A stretch of DNA of 64,000 nucleotides, from positions 1 to 64,000 of the forward strand of contig JAGIBJ010000062.1 in assembly GCA_017744415.1 (NCBI GenBank), given 5' to 3'. Source of the stretch: Solirubrobacteraceae bacterium. Its GTDB lineage: Bacteria > Actinomycetota > Thermoleophilia > Solirubrobacterales > Solirubrobacteraceae. Made by a program: the position numbers and the translations under genes. The notes beneath the pieces were generated by a model. That model did not search any database. It saw only the letters and a program-made list of their open reading frames with translations, and had not been told where the DNA came from. Below are positions 26,840 to 35,270 of this stretch, piece after piece (the stretch's first letter is position 1; each line of letters starts with the position of its first letter).

Positions 26840-27250
26840 ATGGGTTTCGGGCCGGAGGCGCTGACGGACGACGCGCTCGCGTTCCTCACCGAGCGGCACC
26901 TCGCGACATTCTCGAGCGTGCGCCGCTCGGGCTCCGTGCACGTGACGGCCTGCGGATTCACCTGGGACGTTGACGCCGGCGTCGCGCGGGTGATCACGAC
27001 CGGTGGCAACCAGAAGGCGACCAACGCGAGCGTCCCGGGTGGCGTGCCGGCGGCGCTCTGCCAGATCGACGGCCCGCGCTGGCTCACCCTCGAGGGCGTG
27101 GCCCGCACCGTGAGCGATCCGGCCTCCGTGGCCGATGCCGAGGCGCGCTACGCCGTGAGGTACAAGCCGCCGCGCGAGAACCCGCAGCGCGTGGTGATCG
27201 AGCTGACGGTCACGCGGGTGCTGGGGTCGCGGGCGATGCTCGCGCGCTGA
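26840..27250 (+). CDS. PPOX/FMN-binding split-barrel family protein
   Basis: A 136-residue protein of the pyridoxamine-phosphate-oxidase-like flavin (or F420) binding group. It begins with ALTDDALAFLTERHLATFSSVRRSGSVHVTAC, the family's first strands. It then has VARVITTGGNQKATNA, ALCQIDGPRWLTLEGVARTVSD and a C-terminal RYKPPRENPQRVVIELTV. Actinobacterial members often use F420; which cofactor applies here is unknown. GATGAT ends 6 nt before the ATG, again a leaderless arrangement. Confidence 0.85.
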   Translation: MGFGPEALTDDALAFLTERHLATFSSVRRSGSVHVTACGFTWDVDAGVARVITTGGNQKATNASVPGGVPAALCQIDGPRWLTLEGVARTVSDPASVADAEARYAVRYKPPRENPQRVVIELTVTRVLGSRAMLAR

Positions 27251-27324
27251 GGCTGGGCCGCCTGGGCGACTCGACGTGAGGCTCGCGGCTCAGGTGGCTC
27301 CGTTACGCTGCCGACGAACGGGCC

Positions 27325-27704
27325 ATGCGGGATCGCCTGCATTGGAAGGACCGGACCGCGCTGGCGATCGTCACGCCGCTGCTGACCGTCGCCGGGCTCT
27401 TCCTTGTGCTGTACGTCGTCCTCTTCGGCGGCATCCCCGTGGTGCCGAACCCGACCCGGGGTTCGGCGGCGACCCCTGCTGCGCCTGGCCCGACTCGTGG
27501 GCGGAGCAAGCCGAGTGGATGGCGATGTCGTGGGTCATCGGCGTGCCGGGGCTGTTCGCGCTGATGGGAGCCTGGATCACGGGTCGGTCGGCATTGACGG
27601 GAACCCTGCCTCGTCGGCTCCCACGACGGACGGTGCTCGCGGCGCTCGGCGTCCCGATCGGGCTGCAGCTCGGATGGTTCCTGTGGCTGTGGGCGACGAA
27701 CTAG
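27325..27704 (+). pseudogene. Small two-helix membrane protein, frameshifted
   Basis: The first frame gives MRDRLHWKDRTALAIVTP and a hydrophobic segment ending FGGIPVVPNP. A second frame continues DPGFGGDPCCAWPDSWAEQAEW, then a helix (VIGVPGLFALMGAWITG) and a final one ending FLWLWATN. One missing base at 27451-27460, in a CCCGACCCGGGG stretch, accounts for the break. Repaired, it would be about 126 residues with three membrane segments and a short Cys/Trp-rich external loop. TACGCT at about 27311 is a likely -10 box. Family unknown. Real decay or base-calling error cannot be separated here. Confidence 0.6.
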
Positions 27705-27925
27705 CGGAGTGCCAGCGCCCGCTCCGGGCGCGAGCCGTCGCTACGGGCTCTTGAGCAGGGGCGCCGCGGCCCGGGTGCCGCGCAAGTTCGAGTCGGTGAT
27801 CGTTTGCGGGTTAGGGCGGGTCTGGCCTGAGGGGGTGTTGGCGAGGTGTGCCAGGGCCGGCGGGCGGTCGGGGGTGTTGGCGAGGTGTGCCGGGCCGGGG
27901 CGGGGCGGCCGGTCCGGCGCGGCGG

Positions 27926-28064
27926 GTCGACAGATCCGCCAGTGGGGTGGCGGATGGTCGACACGGCAGGGCGGTGTCACACCTGCGGGGACACAAACCG
28001 CGCCAACGCCAGGTCACCCAACGCCTGGCACCCTCACAGAGGCCAGGCGTTGGGTGATGCCCCA
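27926..28064 (+). repeat. Dispersed composite repeat, copy 1
   Basis: It begins with a hairpin bounded by GTCGAC at 27926 and 27957 (AGATCCGCCA / TGGCGGAT). Next is GTCACACCTGCGGG...CACAAACCGCGCCAACGCC, then a perfect hairpin CCCAACGCCTGG / CCAGGCGTTGGG at 28017-28054. An inverted, diverged copy with the same order lies at 48064-48205. No gene is seen in it. Confidence 0.7.
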
Positions 28065-28089
28065 ACCAGCGTGCCCGAACCCCGGACCA

Positions 28090-28345
28090 AACCGCAGGCT
28101 GCTCCGACACGGAAACGTGACCTGATCCCGAAAACGTGTCCGCCCGCGGCACGCCCAGTCCCAACCAGCGCCCGCCGACACCACGCCAGCGCCGACGACG
28201 CCCGCCACGAGCACGCCCCCAAAAATCGACACCACCAACCCGCGACAGCTCCACCCCAAACCGCCCACCAACGCCAGCCACCCGCCAACTCAACCAGGCC
28301 ACCAACAACGTCACGCCCCCGCTACCCCGCGCCGACAGGCGCCCG
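28090..28345. other. Non-coding C/A-skewed stretch
   Basis: The plus strand here is conspicuously rich in C and A and poor in T (for example CCACCAACCCGCGACAGC). No supported gene occurs between 27705 and 28402. An open frame on the minus strand lacks codon-position bias or domains, so I treat the region as intergenic repeat-derived DNA. Confidence 0.4.
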
Positions 28346-28402
28346 AGGCGAAGGCGCGCTCGACCCGAATCGCAGGGCGCTGGCGTCAGATGCGCCTGCG
28401 TC

Positions 28403-28861
28403 TCAGCCCGCCGTCGGCGGTACGAGGAGCACGGGCCTCGTCGCGTGGCCGAGCACGCCGTGCGACGTGCTGCCGAGCACCATCGACTTCACGCGGCCGT
28501 GGCCGCGGGTGCCGACGACGATCGCGTCGACCTCGAGCTCGTCGGCGATCTCGATGATGAGCGGCGCGGGGGAGGTGGCGTTGGTCTCCGCGGTGCGTGC
28601 GGTGGCGTGGAGCCCGGCGGCGGCGGCGAGTTCGGCGCCCTCCGCAGCGACCCGCTCGGCGGTCGCGCGAGCCTGCTCGTCGAGATCCGGGAATGCGACG
28701 CCGGCCATCCCGGAGACGCCGCCGGCCCCGGCCCGCGCGAGCGTGCCCGAGTAGGGCTCCCAGGTGGTGAGCACCGTCGCCACGGCGCCCGGTGCGACCT
28801 TGGCGGCCGCGTCGATCGCGGCCTTCGCGTTGTCTGACCCGTCGTACGCGATGAGGAGCAT
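28403..28861 (-). CDS. Universal stress protein (UspA family), copy 1
   Basis: A 152-residue single Usp domain. It begins MLLIAYDGSDNAKAAIDAAA and ends with the ATP-binding signature VGTRGHGRVKSMVLGSTSHGVLGHATRPVLLVP, the G-x2-G-x9-GS pattern of nucleotide-binding Usps. It is one of three tandem paralogs on the same strand, each with its own promoter. TACGTT lies 6 nt before the ATG. The role is stress survival, inferred from the family. Confidence 0.93.
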   Translation of the reverse strand: MLLIAYDGSDNAKAAIDAAAKVAPGAVATVLTTWEPYSGTLARAGAGGVSGMAGVAFPDLDEQARATAERVAAEGAELAAAAGLHATARTAETNATSPAPLIIEIADELEVDAIVVGTRGHGRVKSMVLGSTSHGVLGHATRPVLLVPPTAG

Positions 28862-28867
28862 GGATCT

Positions 28868-28873
28868 AACGTA
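28868..28873 (-). promoter_or_regulatory. -10 box of usp copy 1
   Basis: TACGTT ends 6 nt before ATG 28861. Confidence 0.5.
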
Positions 28874-28996
28874 CGCGCGCGGGTGCGCCAGTTCGTCGGT
28901 GATTCGCCGACGCTGCGCGTGGCCGATCCGCAGGACCCGCCACCGGTCTACGGCCTCGCCAGCCGGGTAGAACGACCGGGCCCCCGAGCGATGCGG

Positions 28997-29455
28997 TCAG
29001 TCGTCGGCTGGGCCGGGCACGACGAGCACGGGCCGCGCCGCGTGGTGGAGCACCTGGTTCGAGGTGCTGCCGAGGAGGAGCGCGGAGATGCGGCCATGCC
29101 CGCGGCTGCCGAGGACGATCGCGTCGGCTCCGAGGTGGTCCGCCACGTTCAGGATGGTCGCGGCCGGCGCGCCCGGGCCCGCCTCGGTGCGCGGCGTCGC
29201 CTTGAGGCCGCGCGCGTTGGCAGCAGCCGCGCCCTCGCTCGCCATGCGCTGCGCGTGGGCCTCGAAGTGCTTGTCGAAGTCGGCGCCGGCGTCGTCCGCG
29301 ATGCCTCCGATCCCCACCGCGCCGGCGCGCGCGAGGCCGTCGATGTAGCGCTCCCATACGGTCACCACCACCGCGTCGGCGCCGGGCATCAGCTTGGCCG
29401 CAGCCTCGATTGCCGCCTTGGCGTGGTCTGAGCCGTCGTACGCGATGAGGAGCAT
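28997..29455 (-). CDS. Universal stress protein (UspA family), copy 2
   Basis: A 152-residue Usp domain with MLLIAYDGSDHAKAAIEAAA at the start and LGSRGHGRISALLLGSTSNQVLHHAARPVLVVP at the end, retaining the ATP-binding glycines. It matches its neighbours closely in length and order, so the three genes arose by tandem duplication and then diverged in the middle. TACCGT ends 7 nt before the ATG. Confidence 0.93.
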   Translation of the reverse strand: MLLIAYDGSDHAKAAIEAAAKLMPGADAVVVTVWERYIDGLARAGAVGIGGIADDAGADFDKHFEAHAQRMASEGAAAANARGLKATPRTEAGPGAPAATILNVADHLGADAIVLGSRGHGRISALLLGSTSNQVLHHAARPVLVVPGPADD

Positions 29456-29462
29456 AGAGCCG

Positions 29463-29468
29463 ACGGTA
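29463..29468 (-). promoter_or_regulatory. -10 box of usp copy 2
   Basis: TACCGT ends 7 nt before ATG 29455. Confidence 0.45.
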
Positions 29469-29554
29469 CGCGCGAGGGGCCGGTGCGTTCGTCGGTGGTT
29501 CGCCGAGATGTCGCGCGGAGGAGCCGCAGGGAGCGCCGGGGGCTCGGGAGATGC

Positions 29555-30085
29555 CTAGGCGGCTCGGGCGGGCGTCGGAGGCGTGGCTCGGCTCGTGTCG
29601 CCAGCACGGGCGGCCTTCTCGCCCGCCACGCAGTCGCTCGGCACCACGATCACCGGCCGGTGCGCGTGGTGGAGCACGTGGTGCGAGGTGCTGCCGAGCA
29701 GGAGCGACGCGACCCGCCCGTGGCCGCGGCTGCCGAGCACGATCGCCTCGGCCTCGATCTCGTCGGCGACCTCGAGGATGGTGGTGGCCGGTGAGCCGGT
29801 GGTGGGCTCAGCTCGCGGTGCGGCCCGCAGGCCCACGGCGGTCGCGAGCTCCGCGCCTTCGGTGGCGGTCTCGAGCGCGTGCCTGCTGACCTGCTCGTCG
29901 AGGTCGGCGGTCGGCATGGAGGCGGCGCCGCCGAGGGTCGCGGCGCCACTCCGCGTGAGGGTGTCTTGGTAGGGCTCCCAGGTGGTGAGGACCAGCGCGT
30001 CGGTGCCGGTCCGGCCGAGGAGCGTCCCGGCCTGATCGATCGCCGCCCGCGCGGACTGAGAGCCGTCGTACGCGATGAGCAACAT
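29555..30085 (-). CDS. Universal stress protein (UspA family), copy 3
   Basis: A 176-residue Usp. It starts MLLIAYDGSQSARAAIDQAG and carries LGSRGHGRVASLLLGSTSHHVLHHAHRPVIVVP. It has an extra C-terminal tail of about 25 residues (Ala/Arg/Thr-rich) that the two downstream copies lack. TAACGT ends 6 nt before the ATG. As the most upstream of the three it may be the ancestral copy, but order alone does not prove that. Confidence 0.93.
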   Translation of the reverse strand: MLLIAYDGSQSARAAIDQAGTLLGRTGTDALVLTTWEPYQDTLTRSGAATLGGAASMPTADLDEQVSRHALETATEGAELATAVGLRAAPRAEPTTGSPATTILEVADEIEAEAIVLGSRGHGRVASLLLGSTSHHVLHHAHRPVIVVPSDCVAGEKAARAGDTSRATPPTPARAA

Positions 30086-30091
30086 GCCTCT

Positions 30092-30097
30092 ACGTTA
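30092..30097 (-). promoter_or_regulatory. -10 box of usp copy 3
   Basis: TAACGT ends 6 nt before ATG 30085. Confidence 0.5.
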
Positions 30098-30271
30098 CGC
30101 CCGCAAATCCGCAGGTTTCGCGTAGTGTGACCGGGCGGTCGCGCTGCCGCTCGCGATGCTCCGGCCCAGGCCGGTCGGCGCGCCCGGCCGCTCGGTTTGG
30201 TGCCGCGATGGCCGGACATCCGCGGGGCGCGATCGACGCTGGCGAGCCTCCGGTTTCGGGGCGCGTGGAGT

Positions 30272-30299
30272 GGGGCCGCGGCGCACCCGCCGCGGCCCC
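30272..30299 (-). terminator. GC-rich hairpin after monooxygenase gene
   Basis: GGGGCCGCGGCG and CGCCGCGGCCCC form a perfect 12-bp stem with a 4-nt loop, about 60 bp past the stop codon at 30358. Very stable; no U-tract. Confidence 0.5.
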
Positions 30300-30357
30300 A
30301 CCTCGCGCGATGCGTCGTCCCGCTGGGCCGTGCGCCGACCCTGCGGAGCCGGCGCGT

Positions 30358-31703
30358 CTACGCCGCGGCGACGGCGGCGCGCGACTGGACCGGGTCGAGC
30401 CCGAGGTGGTCGCGGAGCGTGTTGCCCGCGTAGTCCTCGCGGAAGATGCCGCGGCGCTGGAGCTCCGGGACGACCTGGTCGACGAACTCGTCGAAGGCTC
30501 CGGGGCCGAACGACGACGAGATCATGAACCCGTCGGCTTCGCCGCCCGCCCTCGCGGCCTCGAGCTGGTCGGCGACGTCGCTCGCGGTGCCGACGAACTG
30601 CGGCAGGAGCACGCCCTGGGCGTAGAGCTTGCCGATGTCGCGGAGGGTGAGCGAGTCGCGGGCGCTGAGGCGGCGGCGACGTCGAAGAGGCCTTGGGTGC
30701 CGGGCACCTGGAGGTCTTCGACGGGCGCGTCGAGGTCGTGCTGGGAGAAGTCGTGGTCGGTGTGCGTGCTCAGCGTGATGAGCCCGCTGATCGGGTCGGC
30801 AAGCTCGTTGTGAAACGCCTGCTTCTCGCGCGCGATCGACTCCGTCTCGCCGATGAACGGCAGCACCGCCGGCAGGATCTTCACCTGCTCGGGATCCCGG
30901 CCGAAGTTGCTGACGCGGCTCTTCACGTCGTCGTAGTACGCCCGCCGGCCCTCGGGCGTCGGGTCGATCTCGAAGATCGCCTCGGCCCACTTCGCCGCGA
31001 AGTCCTTCCCCTTGTTCGAGGAGCCGGCCTGGATCAGCACGGGCCGGCCCTGCGGCGAGCGCGGCACGTTCAGCGGCCCGCGCACGTTGAAGAACTCGCC
31101 CTGGTGGTGCGCCGCCCGCACCTTGCCCGGGTCGATGTACACGCCGCTCGCCTTGTCGGCGACGATCGCGTCGGCGTCCCAGCCGTCCCAGAGCTGCTCC
31201 GTCACCCGCAGGAACTCGTCGGCCCGGTCGTAACGCAGGTCGTGCTCCAGGTGGCCGTCGGCGCCGAAGTTCTGCGCCTCCGCCTCGTTCAGCGAGGTCA
31301 CTACGTTCCACCCGGCGCGGCCGCTCGTGATGTGGTCGAGCGTGCCATAGCTGCGGGCGATCTCGTACGGGTGGAAGTACGTCGTCGACTTCGTCACCGC
31401 GACGCCCAGCTTCTGCGTCACCGCCGCGATCGACGTGGCCACCAGCGTCGGATCCAGCGTCGCCGTCGCCTGCGTCCCCCGCCGCAGCCCCTCCGCGATG
31501 CCCCCGCCATACCGGCTCGGACCCGCCAGCAGGTCCGCGAAGAACACGAAGTCGAACTTGCCCCGCTCGAGCGTCCGACCCAACCGGTGGTAGTAGCCCG
31601 GATCGAAGTAGTTCCCGGTGCTCCCCGGATGCCGCCAAGCAGCATTGCTGTGCGTCACCTGCGACGCAATCTGGAACCCACCAAGGTGGAGCTGGCGAGA
31701 CAT
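30358..31703 (-). pseudogene. NtaA/DszA-type FMN monooxygenase, frameshifted
   Basis: A luciferase-like flavin monooxygenase of the NtaA/SnaA/DszA group, about 447 residues if repaired. The first frame carries MSRQLHLGGFQI, FDFVFFADLLAGPSRYGG, GRAGWNVVTSLNEAEAQNFG and LIQAGSSNKGKDFAAKWAE. After GLFDVAA the continuing protein (LSARDSLTLRDIGKLYAQG, then GTASDVADQLEAARAGGEADGFM) is in another frame. One missing base in the GCC repeat at 30669-30680 explains this. Such enzymes use FMNH2 from a partner reductase to cleave C-N or C-S bonds; none is adjacent. GGAAGG precedes ATG 31703 with 6-7 nt spacing. Confidence 0.8.
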
Positions 31704-31989
31704 GAGGGACCTTCCCGGACGGGTCGCAAAACGAAGTCCCTACGCTTTCTATACCAATTCAGTCCTCTTTAGGCCGGTACGGCCCCGGATGGTGCCGGGG
31801 GCAGCCAGTGCCGCCCGCACACACGTGACCTCGGGTAGGCGCACGAAATCGCCCTATGCCCGTAAGCTACGAGGTAGTAACGTTGCCGAAACTAGCGCGG
31901 TCGACCTCAAGCTCCGCGGCTCGATCGTCGACTACGGGTGTGGCAACTCGCCTCTTGGAGATCCCATGGACCTGAATCCTGATACCGGC

Positions 31990-32571
31990 CTAGCGCTGGA
32001 ATACCAGGCCCATTACGGGGGCGCCCGCGGGCAGCTGGACATCGCGGACCTCGTGAATGATGCCAGCGGCAAGGGCCGCGTCCGCGTCCTTGGTCTGCTG
32101 CCGCTCGAACAGCTGCACGACGTCGGCTTCGGTCAGGTTGGTCCGCTCGCCGAATACCGCGCCGATTCGCCGCTCATCCGCCACCAGTGAATCCATCCGC
32201 TCGGTGAGGAAGCGGCGGTCCATCGTGGTCTGAGCCGGCACCGTCATCGAAACGCCGTGGAACATGAAGGTCGCGTTGGTGCTCGCGTAGCGCTCCTCGC
32301 CAGCCAAGAAGACGGCGTTCCCGATCGAATCGACGTTGCCCACGTTGTACGTGATCAGCTTGAACGGCATGGCGCGCAGCGCGTTGTAGATCGTGATGCC
32401 GCTCATCACGACGCCCCCTGGCGTCGACAGCATGAGATGCACCTCAGGGACGCGCTGGGTCGCCAGGTTGCCCATCAGCCCGATCAGGCCCTCCGCGGTC
32501 GAAGGGTTGATCTCGGCCGTAAACGAGACGTAATGCGGGGGCGGAGTCGCCCCAGGCACGATGGGCTGCAC
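31990..32571 (-). CDS. Orphan ClpP-like serine protease
   Basis: A 193-residue protein of the ClpP/crotonase superfamily. It has STPGGVVMSGITIYNALR (the oxyanion-loop region), a candidate nucleophile Ser82 in NVDSIGNAVFLAGEERYA, and His105 in FMFHGVS. A third acidic residue probably lies in the E/D-rich helix near LTEADVVQLFERQQ. It lacks the N-terminal ClpX-docking loops of housekeeping ClpP and is not beside clpX, so it may act independently. Start GTG 32571; a TATACA box lies about 18 nt upstream. Lower G+C than the surroundings suggests acquisition. Confidence 0.75.
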   Translation of the reverse strand: MQPIVPGATPPPHYVSFTAEINPSTAEGLIGLMGNLATQRVPEVHLMLSTPGGVVMSGITIYNALRAMPFKLITYNVGNVDSIGNAVFLAGEERYASTNATFMFHGVSMTVPAQTTMDRRFLTERMDSLVADERRIGAVFGERTNLTEADVVQLFERQQTKDADAALAAGIIHEVRDVQLPAGAPVMGLVFQR

Positions 32572-32863
32572 TGCGATTCACCAGGATCGATGTATAGGGA
32601 AGCGACGTCCGGTCCGCGGTCACGGATGTATCGAACGTTACGAGCAGCTTTTCAGGCGCTCCGGACGTCATCTCGCCTCGGATCCGTCCGGGATCCCTGC
32701 GACGATCGGGAAGCCTCACCAGGGCCGCTTCATCCACTCGGGGAAGACGTCGCGACCTCGGGCGGTCACCCGAGGTCCGCATTGCGTGCCCCGCTTCCAA
32801 CCGACTGGGAGCGGGGCACACCCTTTCCTGCTCCTGTTGCTCATCGCGCGAAACTCCGTCCGG

Positions 32864-32911
32864 AACGCAGAAAGCCACCGCAGGGCGGGGCTTTCTCCCC
32901 TGCTTGCAAAG
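32864..32911. repeat. Partial tRNA-Ala/terminator duplicate, putative attachment-site remnant
   Basis: The 30 bases around GCAGAAAGCC-CCGCAGGGCGGGGCTTTCTC match the terminator of the tRNA-Ala gene at 37 kb except for one extra base. They are followed by CCCCTGCTTGCAAAG, identical to the anticodon arm of that tRNA. The 33 bp between these parts in the intact locus are absent here. Same orientation as the intact copy. It lies in the 492-bp gap 32572-33063, where no gene was seen. Confidence 0.65.
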
Positions 32912-33063
32912 TCGACGGCGGGTACTGCGGAGTGCTGCAGGACGGTGCGATGTACCGCGGCCATGCTCGCCAACAGTTCATTTCAGCGGACCGCCTGTGG
33001 CGCTCTCCTGTGCCACTCCGTGCTTCCACGGCGCTTCCAGCGGGCGGCAGCGACTGCCAACTC

Positions 33064-34047
33064 TTAGCAGCCGCCCGCAATGTTGCCAGGGTCCAGAGCC
33101 TTGACCGCCTCTGGCATGAAGTCTGCCGTGCGACGCCGAGGATCGGGGCGGTACCGGACTCGTTCGTAACAGCTCAAGAGGATCGGCCGATGCCGATTGA
33201 CATCCAGCCTGAAGGCTTCGATTTGATGCAAGCCGCTATCGGCATGGTCTGCGGCACGCAGCAGATAAGAGGTCACGAGCAGCGGTTTCGTGTCTCCCCG
33301 AGAGACTAGCTGATACTGCTCGGTGTGATACCCCGAAATCCGTAGATGCGGGTTGTATGCGTCCTTCAGAACGACGCGCGTTCGGAGACGGTTGATGGCG
33401 CCGCGTTCGTACAGTCTAGGCCGATCGGGAACAGCGATATCCGGCCTCTGCCTCACCAGCGGCTGGAGCTTGTAGACACTCGCGCCGTCGTCGAACCGGA
33501 GCACCACTGGGATCGGGTCAAATGCTCCCATGGCAACCGGGGCGTATGAGCCGATCAGCTCATCGGCTCCCGATCCGTCCAGGTCGTCCAGCGAGTCCAC
33601 CCTGAAGACCAAGTGAGTGCCATAGAGCTCTTTCGGGCGAAAGCGAAAGCGCAGCTGGAGCCGTCCGCGATGCACGTCGTATACGCGGAGTTCGTCGGAG
33701 GCGGGCGTGTTCTTCCACCACGTTCCCGGCGCTGGCGTTTCTGGCTTCAAGACCACCAGGTAGCTCGTGTCGTCGGCGCCGCGAGCGTCGAAGTTGCGTG
33801 TCTCCGCCGACAGCCCGTCGGCGGCAGCACGGGCACGAACCTCGCGGAATTGCTCGGACAGCGGAGGGGCCGCGAACATCGTCGGGATTCCCCAAGTCAG
33901 AGCCATCCCGATGGCACTGCCGATGAACGCACCTCCGGCTGTGCTCCCGACCCATTTCCCGAAGGTTCTAGCCTTGCCAGCCCACCTGCCGCGCGACCTC
34001 CCTTGTGAGGGATTGCTCTCGCTTGAGTGAGGGTCTGCCTCCTGCAC
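33064..34047 (-). CDS. Membrane-anchored hypothetical protein
   Basis: A 327-residue protein. A basic N-terminus of 30 residues precedes one hydrophobic segment (STAGGAFIGSAIGMALTWGIP) and a large extracytoplasmic beta-rich domain. The domain contains VDSLDDLDGSGADELIG, an aspartate-rich calcium-binding-like loop as in FG-GAP repeats. I do not recognise a full family. GTG 34047 follows TAGCTT by 6 nt, a leaderless arrangement like the chromosomal genes. Less extreme G+C at third positions than the flanks suggests it belongs to the acquired island. Confidence 0.65.
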   Translation of the reverse strand: MQEADPHSSESNPSQGRSRGRWAGKARTFGKWVGSTAGGAFIGSAIGMALTWGIPTMFAAPPLSEQFREVRARAAADGLSAETRNFDARGADDTSYLVVLKPETPAPGTWWKNTPASDELRVYDVHRGRLQLRFRFRPKELYGTHLVFRVDSLDDLDGSGADELIGSYAPVAMGAFDPIPVVLRFDDGASVYKLQPLVRQRPDIAVPDRPRLYERGAINRLRTRVVLKDAYNPHLRISGYHTEQYQLVSRGDTKPLLVTSYLLRAADHADSGLHQIEAFRLDVNRHRPILLSCYERVRYRPDPRRRTADFMPEAVKALDPGNIAGGC

Positions 34048-34053
34048 GCACCA

Positions 34054-34059
34054 AAGCTA
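34054..34059 (-). promoter_or_regulatory. -10 box of 33064-34047 gene
   Basis: TAGCTT ends 6 nt before GTG 34047. Confidence 0.45.
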
Positions 34060-34081
34060 TACCGATGCTGAGATCTGTGGC

Positions 34082-35086
34082 TTACTCGTCTGGTTTCAGA
34101 GTAGTGATCCACTGGACAGTGTCCGGAGCGTGGTACTCAGCGCCCCACAGGTCTTCGAGCGCGCGAACGTTCAGCGGCTCCGCGAGCGCCGGTGGGAGCG
34201 ATCGCCCGTGGGGGGTGTGGAGCAAGGCCACCGGACGTGCAGGGTCGAGGTCCCATTTAAAGGTCAGCCCTCCGATGACGAACGGATTTGAACCGCCGTC
34301 TTCGCCAAGCGAACGTTTCAAGAACTGGAGGTGTGAGACCAGGAGTACCGCGTCGACGTTAGGAAACCGAACAGGCTGCCCGTGCCCGTCGGTCCAGAAG
34401 GAATTCGGGGTCAGCAGTCCGGACGACTTGTGAGTCAGCGACGTCACGGGTTCGTAAATGAAGTCGTCCCAGACGATCGCCAACACCCCGTAGAAGTCCG
34501 GATCGTTTTGACGAAACGCCGCGAACTTCTCATCGGCGCTCACCAAGAAATCCTTCACCGGATTGTCGCGTGGCAACGTAAGCTTGTCCTTGCCGCCAGC
34601 CATCTCAACGAGCTTCTCCGGGGAGTGGATTCGACCGCCCGCCTGCAACGGCCTCGTGCTCCGCTTAGCCTCGTGGTCTAGCAGCGCGGGGGCCTTGACC
34701 TCGATGCCTAGCCGGGCCGAGGGCGTGCTGACAACCATCTCGGGATTCTTCTGGCTGCCGGGGGCCGTCGGCTCGTCCGAGAAAGTCGTGCCCGCGGGCC
34801 AATCAGCTCGAACCATTTCCAGCGCCACGTGGACCTCTGCGAGCCGTTGGAGCAACTGCTCGTAGTCTGGCCGATGTTTCTCCCGACCGGAAACTGCTCC
34901 GACCGCTTCGATCGTCCGTTGGGCGTACCCGGGCATCACCCCGTCGATCTCGACGATGGCGCTCGCAAACGCCAACGCGAACGGGATTGGCCGCCCTATC
35001 GCCGTGGAGCCAAAGTGATAGTGCCACCAGTGCCATTTACCAGACGTTGCCTTGTCCAGCTGCCTTAGAGCGGTTGAAACGTCCAC
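34082..35086 (-). CDS. Hypothetical protein with nuclease-like E-x-K motif
   Basis: A 334-residue soluble protein of unknown family. An N-terminal helical part (DVSTALRQLDKATSGKWHWWHYHFG) is followed by NPEMVVSTPSARLGIEVKAPALLDHE. A P-E, an 11-residue spacer, then E-V-K matches the core spacing of PD-(D/E)XK endonucleases. Later regions (DFYGVLAIVWDDFIYEP and VDAVLLVSHLQFLKR) look like core strands of such a fold. This could be a restriction-like or defence nuclease; catalysis is not proven. GTG 35086 is preceded by TAGTTT at 9 nt. It lies inside the tRNA-bounded island, head to head with another nuclease-like gene. Confidence 0.6.
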   Translation of the reverse strand: MDVSTALRQLDKATSGKWHWWHYHFGSTAIGRPIPFALAFASAIVEIDGVMPGYAQRTIEAVGAVSGREKHRPDYEQLLQRLAEVHVALEMVRADWPAGTTFSDEPTAPGSQKNPEMVVSTPSARLGIEVKAPALLDHEAKRSTRPLQAGGRIHSPEKLVEMAGGKDKLTLPRDNPVKDFLVSADEKFAAFRQNDPDFYGVLAIVWDDFIYEPVTSLTHKSSGLLTPNSFWTDGHGQPVRFPNVDAVLLVSHLQFLKRSLGEDGGSNPFVIGGLTFKWDLDPARPVALLHTPHGRSLPPALAEPLNVRALEDLWGAEYHAPDTVQWITTLKPDE

Positions 35087-35270
35087 AATCGCCGCAAACT
35101 ACCGCAATCGCCAGGGTAGTCCGGGTGGTCAACGAGCATGCGATCCAGCCGGTTCAGAGTCACAGACCGGCGCTCGTCCCGAAACTTGTCGTCGGGGCCC
35201 ACAATCGCGTTCACCGCATCGGACGCGGCACGAGGAACCATTGGCTAGGTTTCACGCGGTCCAGGCGCAG

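Noticed and set aside
27811-28314. 167-codon minus-strand gene in the repeat-rich gap
   Set aside because: It spans the composite repeat and skewed DNA, has no domain, and its predicted residues change frame relative to the second repeat copy.
31704-31989. Small plus-strand gene beginning ATGGACCTG near 31966
   Set aside because: It runs antisense through the ClpP-like gene with no codon bias or motif of its own.
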